DNA of 64,000 nt from Streptomyces cinnabarinus. GTDB lineage: Bacteria; Actinomycetota; Actinomycetes; Streptomycetales; Streptomycetaceae. Below, in pieces: positions 34,878 to 44,234 of this stretch. Where the stretch lies: assembly GCF_027270315.1 (NCBI RefSeq), contig NZ_CP114413.1, forward strand, positions 7,254,001 to 7,318,000, in the 5' to 3' direction. The position numbers and the translations under genes are program-made. The notes below the pieces were generated by a model. It was not told where the DNA came from. It worked only from the letters and a program-made list of their open reading frames with translations, and made no database searches. Position 1 is the stretch's first letter, and the number at the start of each line of letters is the position of its first letter.

Positions 34878-35369
34878 TCAGCCGGCCCGGTGGCCGTTCT
34901 CCAGCTCCGCCGTGCCGCCGCCGTCCGCCAGCACCTCCAGCGCGACCAGGACCCGGCGGCCCAGGGCGCCCGGCAGGTGGTCGGTCAGTTCCGCGGGCTC
35001 CACCAGGCGCCAGGACAGCAGCTCCTCCTCCTGGAGCCGGATCGCCTTGAACTCGTCCTCGCCGAGGACCCCGCCGTCGTACAGGTAGGCGACCAGCGGC
35101 GGTCGGCCCGGACCGTGCACCCAGTCCACCGCGAGCAACGGGCCGAGAGCGACGTCGAGTCCGATCTCCTCCGCCGTCTCGCGCCGCGCGCCCTGGCGCG
35201 GGGTCTCGCCGTCGTCGGACTCCACCGTGCCGCCCGGAAGCGCCCAGCCCTCACGGTAGTTGGGCTCGACGAGCAGCACCCGCCCCGTGGCGTCCCGGAA
35301 CAGGGCGGCGGCACCGGCGAGGACACGGGGGAGACCCGCGATGTACGTGGCGAAGTCCTGAGTGGTCAC
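34878..35369 (-). CDS. NUDIX hydrolase
   Basis: 163 residues from GTG 35369. The Nudix box is GGTVESDDGETPRQGARRETAEEIGLD, two residues longer than canonical before the Glu but with REtaEE-G intact. Substrates in the family range from oxidised nucleotides to ADP-ribose and NADH. Its position between a sirtuin and an ADP-ribosylglycohydrolase suggests ADP-ribose, but this is contextual. It starts 21 bases after the glycohydrolase gene, probably one operon. Confidence 0.9.
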   Translation of the reverse strand: MTTQDFATYIAGLPRVLAGAAALFRDATGRVLLVEPNYREGWALPGGTVESDDGETPRQGARRETAEEIGLDVALGPLLAVDWVHGPGRPPLVAYLYDGGVLGEDEFKAIRLQEEELLSWRLVEPAELTDHLPGALGRRVLVALEVLADGGGTAELENGHRAG

Positions 35370-35390
35370 CCTGGAAGGGTAACCACCGCG

Positions 35391-36464
35391 TCATTCGCTC
35401 CCGACCAGCTGGAGCGTCCGCTCCGCCAGCTCGCTGATCCGCACCCCGTCGAAGCCGAACACCGCGCTGCGCACCGTGTCCTCCAGCGGGTCCTGCCACT
35501 GCGCGGGGATCGCCTCCGCCCCGGTGAGGATCCCGGCCACCGAACCGGCCGTCGCCCCGTTGGAGTCGGTGTCCAGGCCGCCGCGGACGGTGAGGGTGAT
35601 GGTGCGGGTGAAGTCGCCGTCGCCGTACAGGAGCCCGGCGGTGAGGACGGCGGCGTTCGGGACGGTGTGGATCCAGCCGAGGCCCGCGGTCTCCTCGGAC
35701 ACCGTGGTGAGGGTGTCCTCCCAGGAGAGCCGGGTGTCGTGCAGTGAGATCACCCGGCGCACGGTACGGGCGAGGCGGCTGGAGGCCGGGATCACGGTGA
35801 GCGCCTCGGTCAGCGCCTGTCGCACGGTGGGCGCGGTGAAGGCCGCCGACACCAGCGCCGCCGCCCACATCGCCCCGTACACGCCGTTCCCGGTGTGCGA
35901 CAGCACGGCGTCCCGGCGTGCCAGGGAGGCGGCCCGGTGGGGGAGGCCGGGGCAGGTCCAGCCGAAGATGTCGGCCCGGATCAGGGCGCCGATCCACTCC
36001 TGGTGCGGGTTGTCGAAGGTCGCAGTCAGCGGCGGCTTCAGCCCGTTGGCGAGGTTGCGGTACGCGGCCCGCTCGGCGGTGAAGGTCTGGAGGTACGGCA
36101 GCCGCAGCAGCCACAGGTCGCCGACCTGCTCGGTGCTGAAGCCGAAGCCGTGGGTCTCCAGCAGGTCCAGGCCGAGGATGGCGTAGTCGACATCGTCGTC
36201 CCGGCAGCTGCCGTGGATCCGGCCGCGGACGCAGCTCCGCCACTCGGGCCGCAGCTCGAAGCCCTCGTCGTCACCCGGGGGCGGCTCCGGCAGATAGTCG
36301 GTGAGCGGCAGCGCGGCGGCCCGCCGCAGATAGCGGTCGATACGGTCCCGCGTCCACAGATCGCCCTGCTCGACCGGTTTGCCCAGCATGTTCCCGGCGA
36401 TCCGGCCCAGCCAGCCCCCGAGGACGCGGTCGGCGAGCTCTTGCTCGGTGCCCACAGGGGTCAT
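35391..36464 (-). CDS. ADP-ribosylglycohydrolase-family protein
   Basis: 357 residues. The fold's metal-binding elements are visible: LGRIAGNMLGKPVEQ at the N-terminus, CRDDDVDYAILGLDLLE, and near the C-terminus GGLDTDSNGATAGSVAGILTGAEAIP, where the DTDSN aspartates bind the Mg pair. Family members remove ADP-ribose from Arg or other residues or hydrolyse related N-glycosides. It heads an operon with the NUDIX gene. Confidence 0.92.
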   Translation of the reverse strand: MTPVGTEQELADRVLGGWLGRIAGNMLGKPVEQGDLWTRDRIDRYLRRAAALPLTDYLPEPPPGDDEGFELRPEWRSCVRGRIHGSCRDDDVDYAILGLDLLETHGFGFSTEQVGDLWLLRLPYLQTFTAERAAYRNLANGLKPPLTATFDNPHQEWIGALIRADIFGWTCPGLPHRAASLARRDAVLSHTGNGVYGAMWAAALVSAAFTAPTVRQALTEALTVIPASSRLARTVRRVISLHDTRLSWEDTLTTVSEETAGLGWIHTVPNAAVLTAGLLYGDGDFTRTITLTVRGGLDTDSNGATAGSVAGILTGAEAIPAQWQDPLEDTVRSAVFGFDGVRISELAERTLQLVGSE

Positions 36465-36638
36465 AGCACCGGTCTACCCGATTCCGCGGGGGCCGGACAG
36501 CGGGGGCGCGGTCCGGGAGCAGTGCGGCCCCGTCCAGGGACCGGGCGGGGCATGACGGCGAGGGTGTCCTCCGGTTATGGTCGCAGCGGCGCGACTGGCC
36601 TTGACATGCGCGAGGCCCGGAGAGCAAGGGGATCACAG

Positions 36639-37769
36639 GTGACACAGCGCGTGCTCATCGCCGCGGACAAGTTCAAGGGCTCGCTGACGGCCGTGGAGGT
36701 CGCCGAGCGGGTCATGGCCGGACTGCGTCGGGTCGTGCCGGACGTCGAGGTCGAGGCGCTGCCGGTGGCCGACGGCGGCGACGGCACGGTGGCCGCGGCG
36801 GTCGCGGCCGGTTTCGAGCGGCGTGAGGTACGGGTCGCCGGGCCCCTCGGGGACGAGGTGACGGCGGCGTTCGCGCTGCGCGGCGACACGGCGGTCGTGG
36901 AGATGGCGGAGGCCAGCGGCCTCCAGCGGCTCCCGGCGGGCGTCTTCGCGCCCCTCACGGCGTCCACGTACGGCTCCGGGGAACTGCTGCGGGCCGCCCT
37001 GGACGCGGGCGCCCGGACGATCGTGTTCGGCGTCGGCGGCAGCGCCACGACCGACGGTGGCGCCGGGATGCTGTCCGCGCTCGGCGCGCGGTTCCTGGAC
37101 GCCGACGGGGAGCCGGTGCCGCCCGGCGGTGGCGGGCTCGCGGCGCTGGCCGCCGCGGACCTCTCCGGCCTGGACGCCCGTCTGGACGCCGTCGAGCTGG
37201 TGCTCGCCAGCGACGTTGACAACCCCCTGACCGGGCCCACGGGCGCACCGGCGGTCTACGGGCCGCAGAAGGGCGCCTCGCCGGACGACGTGGCCACGCT
37301 GGACGCGGCCCTCGCGCACTTCGCGCGGGTGCTGGAGAAGTCCGTCGGCTCCCCGGCCGCCGAGCACGCCGCCTCGCCGGGTGCGGGCGCGGCGGGCGGC
37401 ATCGGGTACGGGGCCCTGCTGATCGGTGCCCGCTTCCGCCCCGGTATCGAGGTCATGCTGGACGTCCTCGGCTTCGCGCCCGCCCTGGAGCGCGCGGACC
37501 TGGTCATCACCGGTGAGGGATCCCTGGACGAGCAGACCCTGCACGGCAAGGCCCCGGCGGGCGTGGCGGCCGCGGCGCGGGCGGCGGACAAGGAGGTGGT
37601 CGCGGTCTGCGGCCGTCTGGCGCTTCCCCCGCAGGCCCTGGGCCGGGCGGGCATCCGCCGCGCCTACCCGCTGACGGAGATCGAGCCGGACGTGGCCAAG
37701 TGCATCGCGGACGCGGGCTCCATCCTGGAGCGCTCGGCCTCCCGCATCGCGGAGGACTTCCTGCGCTGA
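36639..37769 (+). CDS. Glycerate kinase (GlxK/GarK type)
   Basis: 376 residues from GTG 36639, preceded by AAGGGGA at about eight bases. Family blocks are RVLIAADKFKGSLTAVEVAERV, LPVADGGDGTVAAAV, FGVGGSATTDGGAGMLSALGARF and TGEGSLDEQTLHGKAPAGVA. It phosphorylates D-glycerate with ATP to 2-phosphoglycerate, linking glyoxylate and C2 metabolism to glycolysis. Glyoxylate is made by the ethylmalonyl-CoA pathway encoded a few kilobases away, a possible metabolic link. Confidence 0.94.
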   Translation: MTQRVLIAADKFKGSLTAVEVAERVMAGLRRVVPDVEVEALPVADGGDGTVAAAVAAGFERREVRVAGPLGDEVTAAFALRGDTAVVEMAEASGLQRLPAGVFAPLTASTYGSGELLRAALDAGARTIVFGVGGSATTDGGAGMLSALGARFLDADGEPVPPGGGGLAALAAADLSGLDARLDAVELVLASDVDNPLTGPTGAPAVYGPQKGASPDDVATLDAALAHFARVLEKSVGSPAAEHAASPGAGAAGGIGYGALLIGARFRPGIEVMLDVLGFAPALERADLVITGEGSLDEQTLHGKAPAGVAAAARAADKEVVAVCGRLALPPQALGRAGIRRAYPLTEIEPDVAKCIADAGSILERSASRIAEDFLR

Positions 37770-37789
37770 CCTCCTGAGCTGAGACAAGA

Positions 37790-37833
37790 CGAAAGGCCCC
37801 GGATCCGTACGAACACGGATCCAGGGCCTTTCG
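37790..37833. terminator. Bidirectional terminator between glycerate kinase and pssA
   Basis: CGAAAGGCCC (37790-37799) pairs with GGGCCTTTCG (37824-37833). An inner stem GGATCCG (37801-37807) pairs with CGGATCC (37816-37822), with one mismatch between the stems and an 8-base loop. The A-rich left and T-rich right flanks make it a good terminator for both convergent transcripts. Confidence 0.9.
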
Positions 37834-37841
37834 CCATACGT

Positions 37842-38702
37842 CTACGGGAGCTGCGCTCCGCGCGCCTCGCGGCGGTTGTCGCGGAAGTTGTTCACCCGGC
37901 GGGCCGTGGCGAACAGCGGGATCACCGCGCCCATGACCAGTTGCAGGGCGCAGCCGGTCTGGAGGAGGAGCTGTCCGCTGGGGGCCTCGAAGGCCCAGGC
38001 GGCCAGCAGGCCCATCGACAGGACGATCCAGGCGAGCATCGCCACCGCGAGGCGGCCCCGCGGCTTCGGGTACTCCACCCGGCTCACCATCAGCCAGGCG
38101 GTACCGATGATCGCCAGCAGCGTCGCCTCGAAGGGCAGCTCCAGCAGCACGATCGAGACCACCGTCAGCGCGCCGAACGGCGACGGCATGCCCTGGAACA
38201 TGCCGTTGGTCGGCGTCACGCACGAGAAGCGCGCGAGCCGCAGCACCACGGCCAGCAGGACCACGATCGCACCGACCGCGGCCACCTTCTGGTGCGCGTC
38301 GTTCGCGACCATGCCGTAGACCAGGACGAAGTAGGCGGGCGCCAGACCGAAGCTGATCAGGTCGGAGAGGTTGTCCAGCTCGGCACCCATCGGGGACGAG
38401 CGGAGCTTCCTCGCGACCAGGCCGTCGAACAGGTCGAAGACCGCCGCGCACAGCATCAGGATCACGGCGGTCGCCGCGCTGTGCCGGGCCATGCCCGTCT
38501 CCTGGCTGCCGGTGAGGTGCGGGATCAGGATGCCGGTGGTGGTGAAGTACACCGCCATGAACCCGCACGTGGCGTTGCCGAGAGTGAGGGTGTCCGCTAT
38601 CGACAGACGCAGGGAGAGGGGCATCTCCTCTTCGTCGACCTCGTCGACCTCGTCCGCCTCGGGCACCCAGCCCGGCTGAGTCTCAGGATCAATCACGGTC
38701 AA
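37842..38702 (-). CDS. pssA: CDP-diacylglycerol--serine O-phosphatidyltransferase
   Basis: 286 residues, integral membrane with several helices after an acidic N-terminal tail. The CDP-alcohol phosphotransferase motif is AVFDLFDGLVARKLRSSPMGAELDNLSDLISFG, with the DG-AR-G-D-D catalytic pattern (D93, G94, A97, R98, G106, D110, D114). It makes phosphatidylserine, which the product of the overlapping psd gene decarboxylates to phosphatidylethanolamine. The start overlaps the 3' end of psd by 14 bases, so translation is coupled. Confidence 0.95.
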   Translation of the reverse strand: MTVIDPETQPGWVPEADEVDEVDEEEMPLSLRLSIADTLTLGNATCGFMAVYFTTTGILIPHLTGSQETGMARHSAATAVILMLCAAVFDLFDGLVARKLRSSPMGAELDNLSDLISFGLAPAYFVLVYGMVANDAHQKVAAVGAIVVLLAVVLRLARFSCVTPTNGMFQGMPSPFGALTVVSIVLLELPFEATLLAIIGTAWLMVSRVEYPKPRGRLAVAMLAWIVLSMGLLAAWAFEAPSGQLLLQTGCALQLVMGAVIPLFATARRVNNFRDNRREARGAQLP

Positions 38703-39345
38703 TGCGAGTCACCCCAGCCACCGTCTTCTGACCGACCTCGACCGCGACCTCCACGCCCTCGGGCAGGTAGATGTCGACACGGGAGCCGAAGCGGATCAGA
38801 CCGATGCGGTCACCCTGCTCGACCTTCGTGCCCTGGGGGATGTAGGGGACGATACGGCGGGCCACCGCGCCGGCGATCTGGATCATCTCGATGTCACCGA
38901 GTTCGGTGTCGAAGTGCCAGACCACGCGCTCGTTGTTCTCGCTCTCCTTGTTGAACGCCGGAACGAACCCGCCAGGGATGTGCTCGACCGAGGTCACCGT
39001 GCCGGAGAGCGGCGCGCGGTTGACGTGGACGTTGAGCGGGCTCATGAAGATCGCGACGCGGGTGCGGCCGTCCTTCCACGGCATGATGCTCTGCACCACT
39101 CCGTCGGCGGGCGAGATGACGCGGCCCTGGGCGATCTCGCGCTCGGGGTCGCGGAAGAACCACAGCATGCCCGCCGCGAGGGCGGTGGCGGGCACGGCGA
39201 CGGCCCTGGCGGCGCCGGAGCGGCGGGCCTTGGCCAGGCTGAGGGCTGCGGTGGCGACGGTCGGGAGAAGCCACGGCGAGGCTCCGCGTGCCAGGCGTAC
39301 GCCGGCCAGGCTGTCGCGAGGTGCAGAGGTTTGGCTGTGGGGCAT
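38689..39345 (-). CDS. psd: Phosphatidylserine decarboxylase proenzyme (short PSD-A type)
   Basis: 218 residues from ATG 39345; the frame is open upstream but the family begins near here. A membrane-associated hydrophobic segment lies at about 24-64. The self-cleavage site is G187-S188 in IRFGSRVDIYLP, which would yield the pyruvoyl alpha subunit. VISPADGVVQSI and FMSPLNVHVNRAP are conserved PSD blocks. Product: phosphatidylethanolamine. First gene of the psd-pssA operon. Confidence 0.95.
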   Translation of the reverse strand: MPHSQTSAPRDSLAGVRLARGASPWLLPTVATAALSLAKARRSGAARAVAVPATALAAGMLWFFRDPEREIAQGRVISPADGVVQSIMPWKDGRTRVAIFMSPLNVHVNRAPLSGTVTSVEHIPGGFVPAFNKESENNERVVWHFDTELGDIEMIQIAGAVARRIVPYIPQGTKVEQGDRIGLIRFGSRVDIYLPEGVEVAVEVGQKTVAGVTRIDRD

Positions 39346-39515
39346 GGATGACCTTCGTAGCGGATGATGCCGCGCATTGAGGGGGGACGGCGGCTTTCCG
39401 GGGATCGTACCGGTCGCGGACCACAACTGGGCAAGCCAGGAAGCCGAGTCGGCGGCCGAAGAGTGTTGACGGGGTGTGATCTTCTTCTCCAAGAAAACAC
39501 CCCGTATCCGGACAA

Positions 39516-40721
39516 TCAGCCCTGGAATCGATACTCTTCGAGCAGCCTGCGACCGATGATCATTTTCTGGATCTCGGCGGTACCTTCGCCGATCAGCAGC
39601 ATCGGAGCCTCTCGGTAGAGGCGCTCGATCTCGTACTCCTTGGAGAAGCCGTAGCCGCCGTGGATCCGGAAGGCGTCTTCCACGACCTCCTTGCAGTACT
39701 CGGAGGCGAGGTACTTCGCCATCCCAGCCTCAAGGTCGTTTCGCTCCCCGGAGTCCTTTTTGCGTGCCGCGTTCACCATCATCGCATGGGCGGCCTCGAC
39801 CTTGGTAGCCATCTCGGCCAGCTTGAACTGAATCGCCTGGTGCTGGGCGATCGGCTTGCCGAAAGTGTGACGCTGCTGGGCGTACTGGACGCCGAGCTCG
39901 AACGCACGCTGAGCGACACCGCAGCCACGCGCCGCGACGTTGACGCGGCCGACCTCGACGCCGTCCATCATTTGGTAAAAACCTCGGCCGGTGACCCCGC
40001 CGAGCACCCGGTCCGCGGGAACTCGCAGGCCATCCATGATGAGTTCGGTGGTGTCGACCCCCTTGTACCCCATCTTGTCGATCTTGCCCGGAATGGTCAG
40101 GCCGGGGCGGACCTCACCGAAGCCGGGCTCCTTCTCGACGAGGAAGGTCGTCATCGACTTGTGGGGGGCGGTGCCCTCGGGGTGTCCTTCGTCACTTCGG
40201 ACCAGAACGGCCACCAGAGACGACGTACCGCCGTTCGTCAGCCACATCTTCTGGCCGTTGAGGACGTACTCCTCGCCGTCCTTTACCGCCTTGGACGTGA
40301 TGGCCGACACATCCGAGCCGAGACCCGGCTCCGACATCGAGAAGGCGCCACGGATGTCACCGGCCGCCATCCGCGGCAGGAAGTGGTCCTTCTGCTCCTG
40401 CGTGCCGTGCTGCTTGAGCATGTACGCCACGATGAAGTGGGTGTTGATGATGCCGGACACCGACATCCAGCCGCGCGCGATCTCCTCGACGCACAGGGCG
40501 TACGTCAGGAGCGACTCGCCCAGACCGCCGTACTCCTCGGGGATCATCAGGCCGAACAGGCCCAACTCCTTGAGGCCGTCGACGATCTGCTGCGGATACT
40601 CGTCGCGGTGCTCCAGCTCGGTGGCGACCGGGATGATCTCCTTGTCCACGAAGTCGCGGACGGTGGACAGGATCTCCTGCTGGATGTCGGTCAGACCGGC
40701 GGTCTGGGCGAGTCGCGCCAT
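39516..40721 (-). CDS. mcd: Acyl-CoA dehydrogenase, probable (2S)-methylsuccinyl-CoA dehydrogenase
   Basis: 401 residues, full-length acyl-CoA dehydrogenase. Signatures are GAFSMSEPGLGSDVSAITSKAV and QKMWLTNGGTSSLVAVLVRS for FAD binding, and IHGGYGFSKEYEIERLYREAPMLLIGEGTAEIQ near the C-terminus. By itself it could oxidise several acyl-CoAs. Placed next to MaoC hydratase, CoA-ester lyase, ethylmalonyl-CoA mutase and crotonyl-CoA carboxylase/reductase, it is expected to convert methylsuccinyl-CoA to mesaconyl-C1-CoA. It follows the MaoC gene by 2 bases. Confidence 0.9.
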   Translation of the reverse strand: MARLAQTAGLTDIQQEILSTVRDFVDKEIIPVATELEHRDEYPQQIVDGLKELGLFGLMIPEEYGGLGESLLTYALCVEEIARGWMSVSGIINTHFIVAYMLKQHGTQEQKDHFLPRMAAGDIRGAFSMSEPGLGSDVSAITSKAVKDGEEYVLNGQKMWLTNGGTSSLVAVLVRSDEGHPEGTAPHKSMTTFLVEKEPGFGEVRPGLTIPGKIDKMGYKGVDTTELIMDGLRVPADRVLGGVTGRGFYQMMDGVEVGRVNVAARGCGVAQRAFELGVQYAQQRHTFGKPIAQHQAIQFKLAEMATKVEAAHAMMVNAARKKDSGERNDLEAGMAKYLASEYCKEVVEDAFRIHGGYGFSKEYEIERLYREAPMLLIGEGTAEIQKMIIGRRLLEEYRFQG

Positions 40722-40723
40722 GA

Positions 40724-41236
40724 CTACTTCCCCTGTTCCTTGAGCTCGGGGCGGCCCGGCTGCTCGCCGCCGCGCTCCTTGATGTACGTCTCGGTCGGCA
40801 CCATCACCTTGCGGCGGAACACACAGACCAGGGTGCCGTCCTGCTTGTAGCCCTTGGTCTCGACGTAGACGATGCCGCGGTCGTTCTTCGACTTCGAGGG
40901 CGTCTTGTCGAGCACCGTGGTCTCGCCGTAGATGGTGTCACCGTGGAAGGTCGGTGCCACGTGCCGCAGCGACTCGATCTCCAGGTTCGCGATCGCCTTG
41001 CCCGACACGTCCGGCACGGACATGCCCAGCAGCAGCGAGTAGATGTAGTTCCCTACGACGACGTTCTTGCCGAAGTCCGTCGTGTTCTCCGCATAGTTGA
41101 CGTCCATGTGGAGCGGGTGGTGGTTCATGGTGAGGAGACAGAAGAGGTGGTCGTCGTACTCCGTGACCGTCTTCCCGGGCCAGTGCTTGTAGACCGCCCC
41201 GACCTCGAACTCCTCGTAGGTGCGCCCGAACTGCAT
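40724..41236 (-). CDS. MaoC-family dehydratase, probable mesaconyl-CoA hydratase
   Basis: 170 residues, hot-dog fold. TVTEYDDHLFCLLTMNHHPLHMDVNYAENTTDFGKNVVVGNYIYSLLLGMS contains the hydratase-2 type Asp/His pair (D...NHHPLH). Family knowledge plus the operon context point to hydration of mesaconyl-C1-CoA to beta-methylmalyl-CoA. The bacterial enzyme from Rhodobacter is longer, with two hot-dog domains, so this single-domain form is a Streptomyces variant. It lies 4 bases after the lyase gene. Confidence 0.87.
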   Translation of the reverse strand: MQFGRTYEEFEVGAVYKHWPGKTVTEYDDHLFCLLTMNHHPLHMDVNYAENTTDFGKNVVVGNYIYSLLLGMSVPDVSGKAIANLEIESLRHVAPTFHGDTIYGETTVLDKTPSKSKNDRGIVYVETKGYKQDGTLVCVFRRKVMVPTETYIKERGGEQPGRPELKEQGK

Positions 41237-41240
41237 GGCC

Positions 41241-42200
41241 TTACGCCTCCGGAATCTCGAACTTGCTGGTGCGCTGCAGGCCGGCGGCCCGGCCCTTGCC
41301 GGAGACGACGAGCGCCATCTTGCGGCTGGCCTCGTCGATCATCTCGTCGCCGAGCATCGCGGAGCCCTTCTTGCCGCCCGCCTCGGACGTGTAGTAGTCG
41401 TACGCGTCCAGGATCAGCTCGGCGTGGTCGAAGTCCTCCTGCGACGGCGAGAAGATCTCGTTGGACGCCTCGACCTGGCCCGGGTGCAGCACCCACTTGC
41501 CGTCGAAGCCGAGCGCGGCGGCGCGCTGCGCGACCTCGCGGTAGCCGTCGATGTTGCGGATCTGGAGGTAGGGGCCGTCAATCGCCTGGAGGTTGTTGGC
41601 GCGGGCGGCCATCAGGATCTTCATCAGGATGTAGTGGTAGGCGTCCGCCGGGTAGCCGGGCGGCTGCTCGCCCACGACCAGCGACTTCATGTTGATGGAC
41701 GCCATGAAGTCGGCCGGGCCGAAGATGATGGTCTCCACGCGCTGGGACGCCGTCGCGATCGCGTTGACGTTGTTCAGGCCCTGCGCGTTCTCGATCTGCG
41801 CCTCGATGCCGATCTTGCCGACCTCGAAGCCCATCGTCTTCTCGATCTGCGTCAGCAGCAGGTCCAGCGCCACGATCTGCTCGGCCGTCTGCACCTTCGG
41901 CAGCATGATGCAGTCGAGGTTCTGGCCCGCGCCCTCGACCACGGTCACGACATCGCGGTACGTCCACTCGGTGGTCCAGTCGTTGACGCGCACGACCCGC
42001 GTCTTGCCCGTCCAGTCACCCTCGTTGAGGAACTTCACGATGGTGTGCCGCGCCCCGGGCTTGGCTAGCGGCGCGCACGCGTCCTCCAGGTCCAGGAAGA
42101 CCTGGTCGGCGGGGAGACCCTGGGCCTTCTCCAGGAAGCGGGGGTTCGAGCCCGGCACGGCCAGGCAGGAGCGCCGCGGGCGGAGACGGTTGACGGTCAT
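41241..42200 (-). CDS. mcl: CoA-ester lyase (malyl/beta-methylmalyl-CoA lyase, CitE-like)
   Basis: 319 residues, TIM-barrel CitE-like lyase. RRSCLAVPGSNPRFLEKAQGLPADQVFLDLEDACAP contains conserved acidic Mg ligands, and IEAQIENAQGLNNVNAIA a further Glu. In the ethylmalonyl-CoA pathway this enzyme splits beta-methylmalyl-CoA into glyoxylate and propionyl-CoA and can also act on malyl-CoA. Its start overlaps the mutase stop by four bases, so it is coupled. Confidence 0.92.
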   Translation of the reverse strand: MTVNRLRPRRSCLAVPGSNPRFLEKAQGLPADQVFLDLEDACAPLAKPGARHTIVKFLNEGDWTGKTRVVRVNDWTTEWTYRDVVTVVEGAGQNLDCIMLPKVQTAEQIVALDLLLTQIEKTMGFEVGKIGIEAQIENAQGLNNVNAIATASQRVETIIFGPADFMASINMKSLVVGEQPPGYPADAYHYILMKILMAARANNLQAIDGPYLQIRNIDGYREVAQRAAALGFDGKWVLHPGQVEASNEIFSPSQEDFDHAELILDAYDYYTSEAGGKKGSAMLGDEMIDEASRKMALVVSGKGRAAGLQRTSKFEIPEA

Positions 42201-44224
42201 GCGGGGACCTCCAGGGGGTCGAGCTTGTTCGCTTTGCGGATCTCATCGACGATGCGGCCGATGATTCCGGTGATGTCGAAGTCCTTCGGGGTGAAGACCG
42301 CGGCCACTCCGGCGGCCCGGAGCTGCTCGGCGTCACCATTCGGGATGATGCCACCGGCGATCACCGGGATATCTGTGGCACCGGCCACACGGAGGCGTTC
42401 CAGCACGTCCGGCACCAGCTGGGCGTGCGATCCGGAGAGGATGGACAGGCCGACCGCGTGCACGTCCTCGGCGAGGGCCGCGTCCACGATCTGCTCCGGG
42501 GTGAGCCGGATGCCCTGGTAGACCACCTCGAACCCGGCGTCACGCGCGCGCACCGCGATCTGCTCGGCGCCGTTGGAGTGTCCGTCCAGGCCGGGCTTGC
42601 CGACCAGGAAGCGGAGCTTGCCGACGCTCATGTCCTTCGCCGTCAGTTCCACCTTGCGGCGCACCAGGGCCATCGCGGTGCCCTCCTCGGCGGTCACCGC
42701 GACGGGCGCGGAGGAGACCCCGGTCGGCGCCCGGAACTCGCCGAACACCTCGCGCAGGGCCCCGGACCACTCACCGGTGGTGACACCGGCGCGGGCGCAC
42801 TCCAGGGTGGCCTCCATGAGGTTGGCGCTGCCCTTGGCGGCCTCCTTCAGCTTCTCCAGCGCCTTGCAGGGGCGCGGGTGGTTGAAGGGCGGCTGGTAGC
42901 GGGTGTCCCGCCAGTGCTCCAGCGCGGAGATCACCCGGTTCTCGACCGCGGGGTCGACCGTCTGGATGGCCGTGTCGAGGTCGGAGGTGAGCGGGCTGGG
43001 CTCGGTCGTCTCGAAGATGTTGACGCCGATGATCTTCTCCTGGCCGGACTCGATCCGGGCCCGGCGCTCGGCGTGCGAGGCCACCAGCTGCGACTTGAGG
43101 TAGCCGGACTCGACGGCGGCCATCGCGCCGCCCATCTCCTGGATCCGCTCGATCTCCGCGAGCGACTCCGCGACCAGCGCCTCGACCTTGGCCTCGATCA
43201 CCTTCGAGCCCTCGAAGATGTCCTCGTACTCCAGCAGATCGCTCTCATGGGCGAGCACCTGCTGGATCCGCAGCGACCACTGCTGGTCCCAGGGCCGGGG
43301 CAGGCCCAGCGCCTCGTTCCAGGCGGGGAGCTGGACGGCCCGCGCACGGGCGTCCTTGGAGAGGGTGACGGCCAGCATCTCCAGCACGATCCGCTGGACG
43401 TTGTTCTCCGGCTGCGCCTCGGTCAGACCCAGCGAGTTGACCTGGACGCCGTAGCGGAAGCGGCGCTGCTTGGGGTCCTGGATGCCGTAGCGCTCGCGGG
43501 TGACCTGGTCCCAGATGCGGCCGAAGGCGCGCATCTTGCACATCTCCTCGACGAAGCGGACGCCCGCGTTCACGAAGAAGGAGATCCGGGCGACGACATC
43601 GCCCATGCGCTCCTGCGGGACCTGGCCGCTGTCCCGGACGGCGTCGAGGACCGCGATCGCCGTGGACATCGCGTAGGCGATCTCCTGGACCGGAGTGGCG
43701 CCCGCCTCCTGCAGGTGGTAGCTGCAGATGTTGATCGGGTTCCACTTCGGGATGTGGGAGACCGTGTACGCGATCATGTCCGTCGTCAGTCGGAGGCTCG
43801 GCCCCGGCGGGAACACGTGCGTGCCGCGGGACAGGTACTCCTTGACGATGTCGTTCTGGGTCGTGCCCTGGAGCTTGGTGATGTCCGCGCCCTGCTCCTC
43901 CGCGACCACCTGATAGAGCGCCAGCAGCCACATGGCGGTGGCGTTGATGGTCATCGAGGTGTTCATCTGCTCCAGGGGGATGTCCTGGAACAGCCGGCGC
44001 ATGTCACCGAGGTGCGAGACGGGCACCCCGACCCGGCCGACCTCGCCGCGGGCGAGGATGTGGTCCGGGTCGTAGCCGGTCTGCGTCGGCAGGTCGAAGG
44101 CGACGGACAGACCCGTCTGACCCTTGGCGAGGTTGCGACGGTACAGCTCGTTGGACGCCTCTGCCGTGGAGTGACCGGCGTAGGTCCGCATCAACCACGG
44201 CCGGTCCTTCTGACGCTCGCTCAT
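42197..44224 (-). CDS. meaA: Ethylmalonyl-CoA mutase (MeaA), B12-dependent
   Basis: 675 residues from ATG 44224 with GAGGG eight bases upstream. The N-terminal TIM-barrel mutase domain (RPWLMRTYAGHSTAEASNELYRRNLAKGQTGLSVAFDLPTQTGYD) is joined to a C-terminal B12 domain carrying the DxHxxG cobalt-ligand motif (GLDGHSNGAEQIAVRARDAGFEVVYQG). It rearranges (2R)-ethylmalonyl-CoA to (2S)-methylsuccinyl-CoA. Downstream of ccr by 10 bases in the same operon. Confidence 0.96.
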   Translation of the reverse strand: MSERQKDRPWLMRTYAGHSTAEASNELYRRNLAKGQTGLSVAFDLPTQTGYDPDHILARGEVGRVGVPVSHLGDMRRLFQDIPLEQMNTSMTINATAMWLLALYQVVAEEQGADITKLQGTTQNDIVKEYLSRGTHVFPPGPSLRLTTDMIAYTVSHIPKWNPINICSYHLQEAGATPVQEIAYAMSTAIAVLDAVRDSGQVPQERMGDVVARISFFVNAGVRFVEEMCKMRAFGRIWDQVTRERYGIQDPKQRRFRYGVQVNSLGLTEAQPENNVQRIVLEMLAVTLSKDARARAVQLPAWNEALGLPRPWDQQWSLRIQQVLAHESDLLEYEDIFEGSKVIEAKVEALVAESLAEIERIQEMGGAMAAVESGYLKSQLVASHAERRARIESGQEKIIGVNIFETTEPSPLTSDLDTAIQTVDPAVENRVISALEHWRDTRYQPPFNHPRPCKALEKLKEAAKGSANLMEATLECARAGVTTGEWSGALREVFGEFRAPTGVSSAPVAVTAEEGTAMALVRRKVELTAKDMSVGKLRFLVGKPGLDGHSNGAEQIAVRARDAGFEVVYQGIRLTPEQIVDAALAEDVHAVGLSILSGSHAQLVPDVLERLRVAGATDIPVIAGGIIPNGDAEQLRAAGVAAVFTPKDFDITGIIGRIVDEIRKANKLDPLEVPA

Positions 44225-44234
44225 GATGGTGCCC

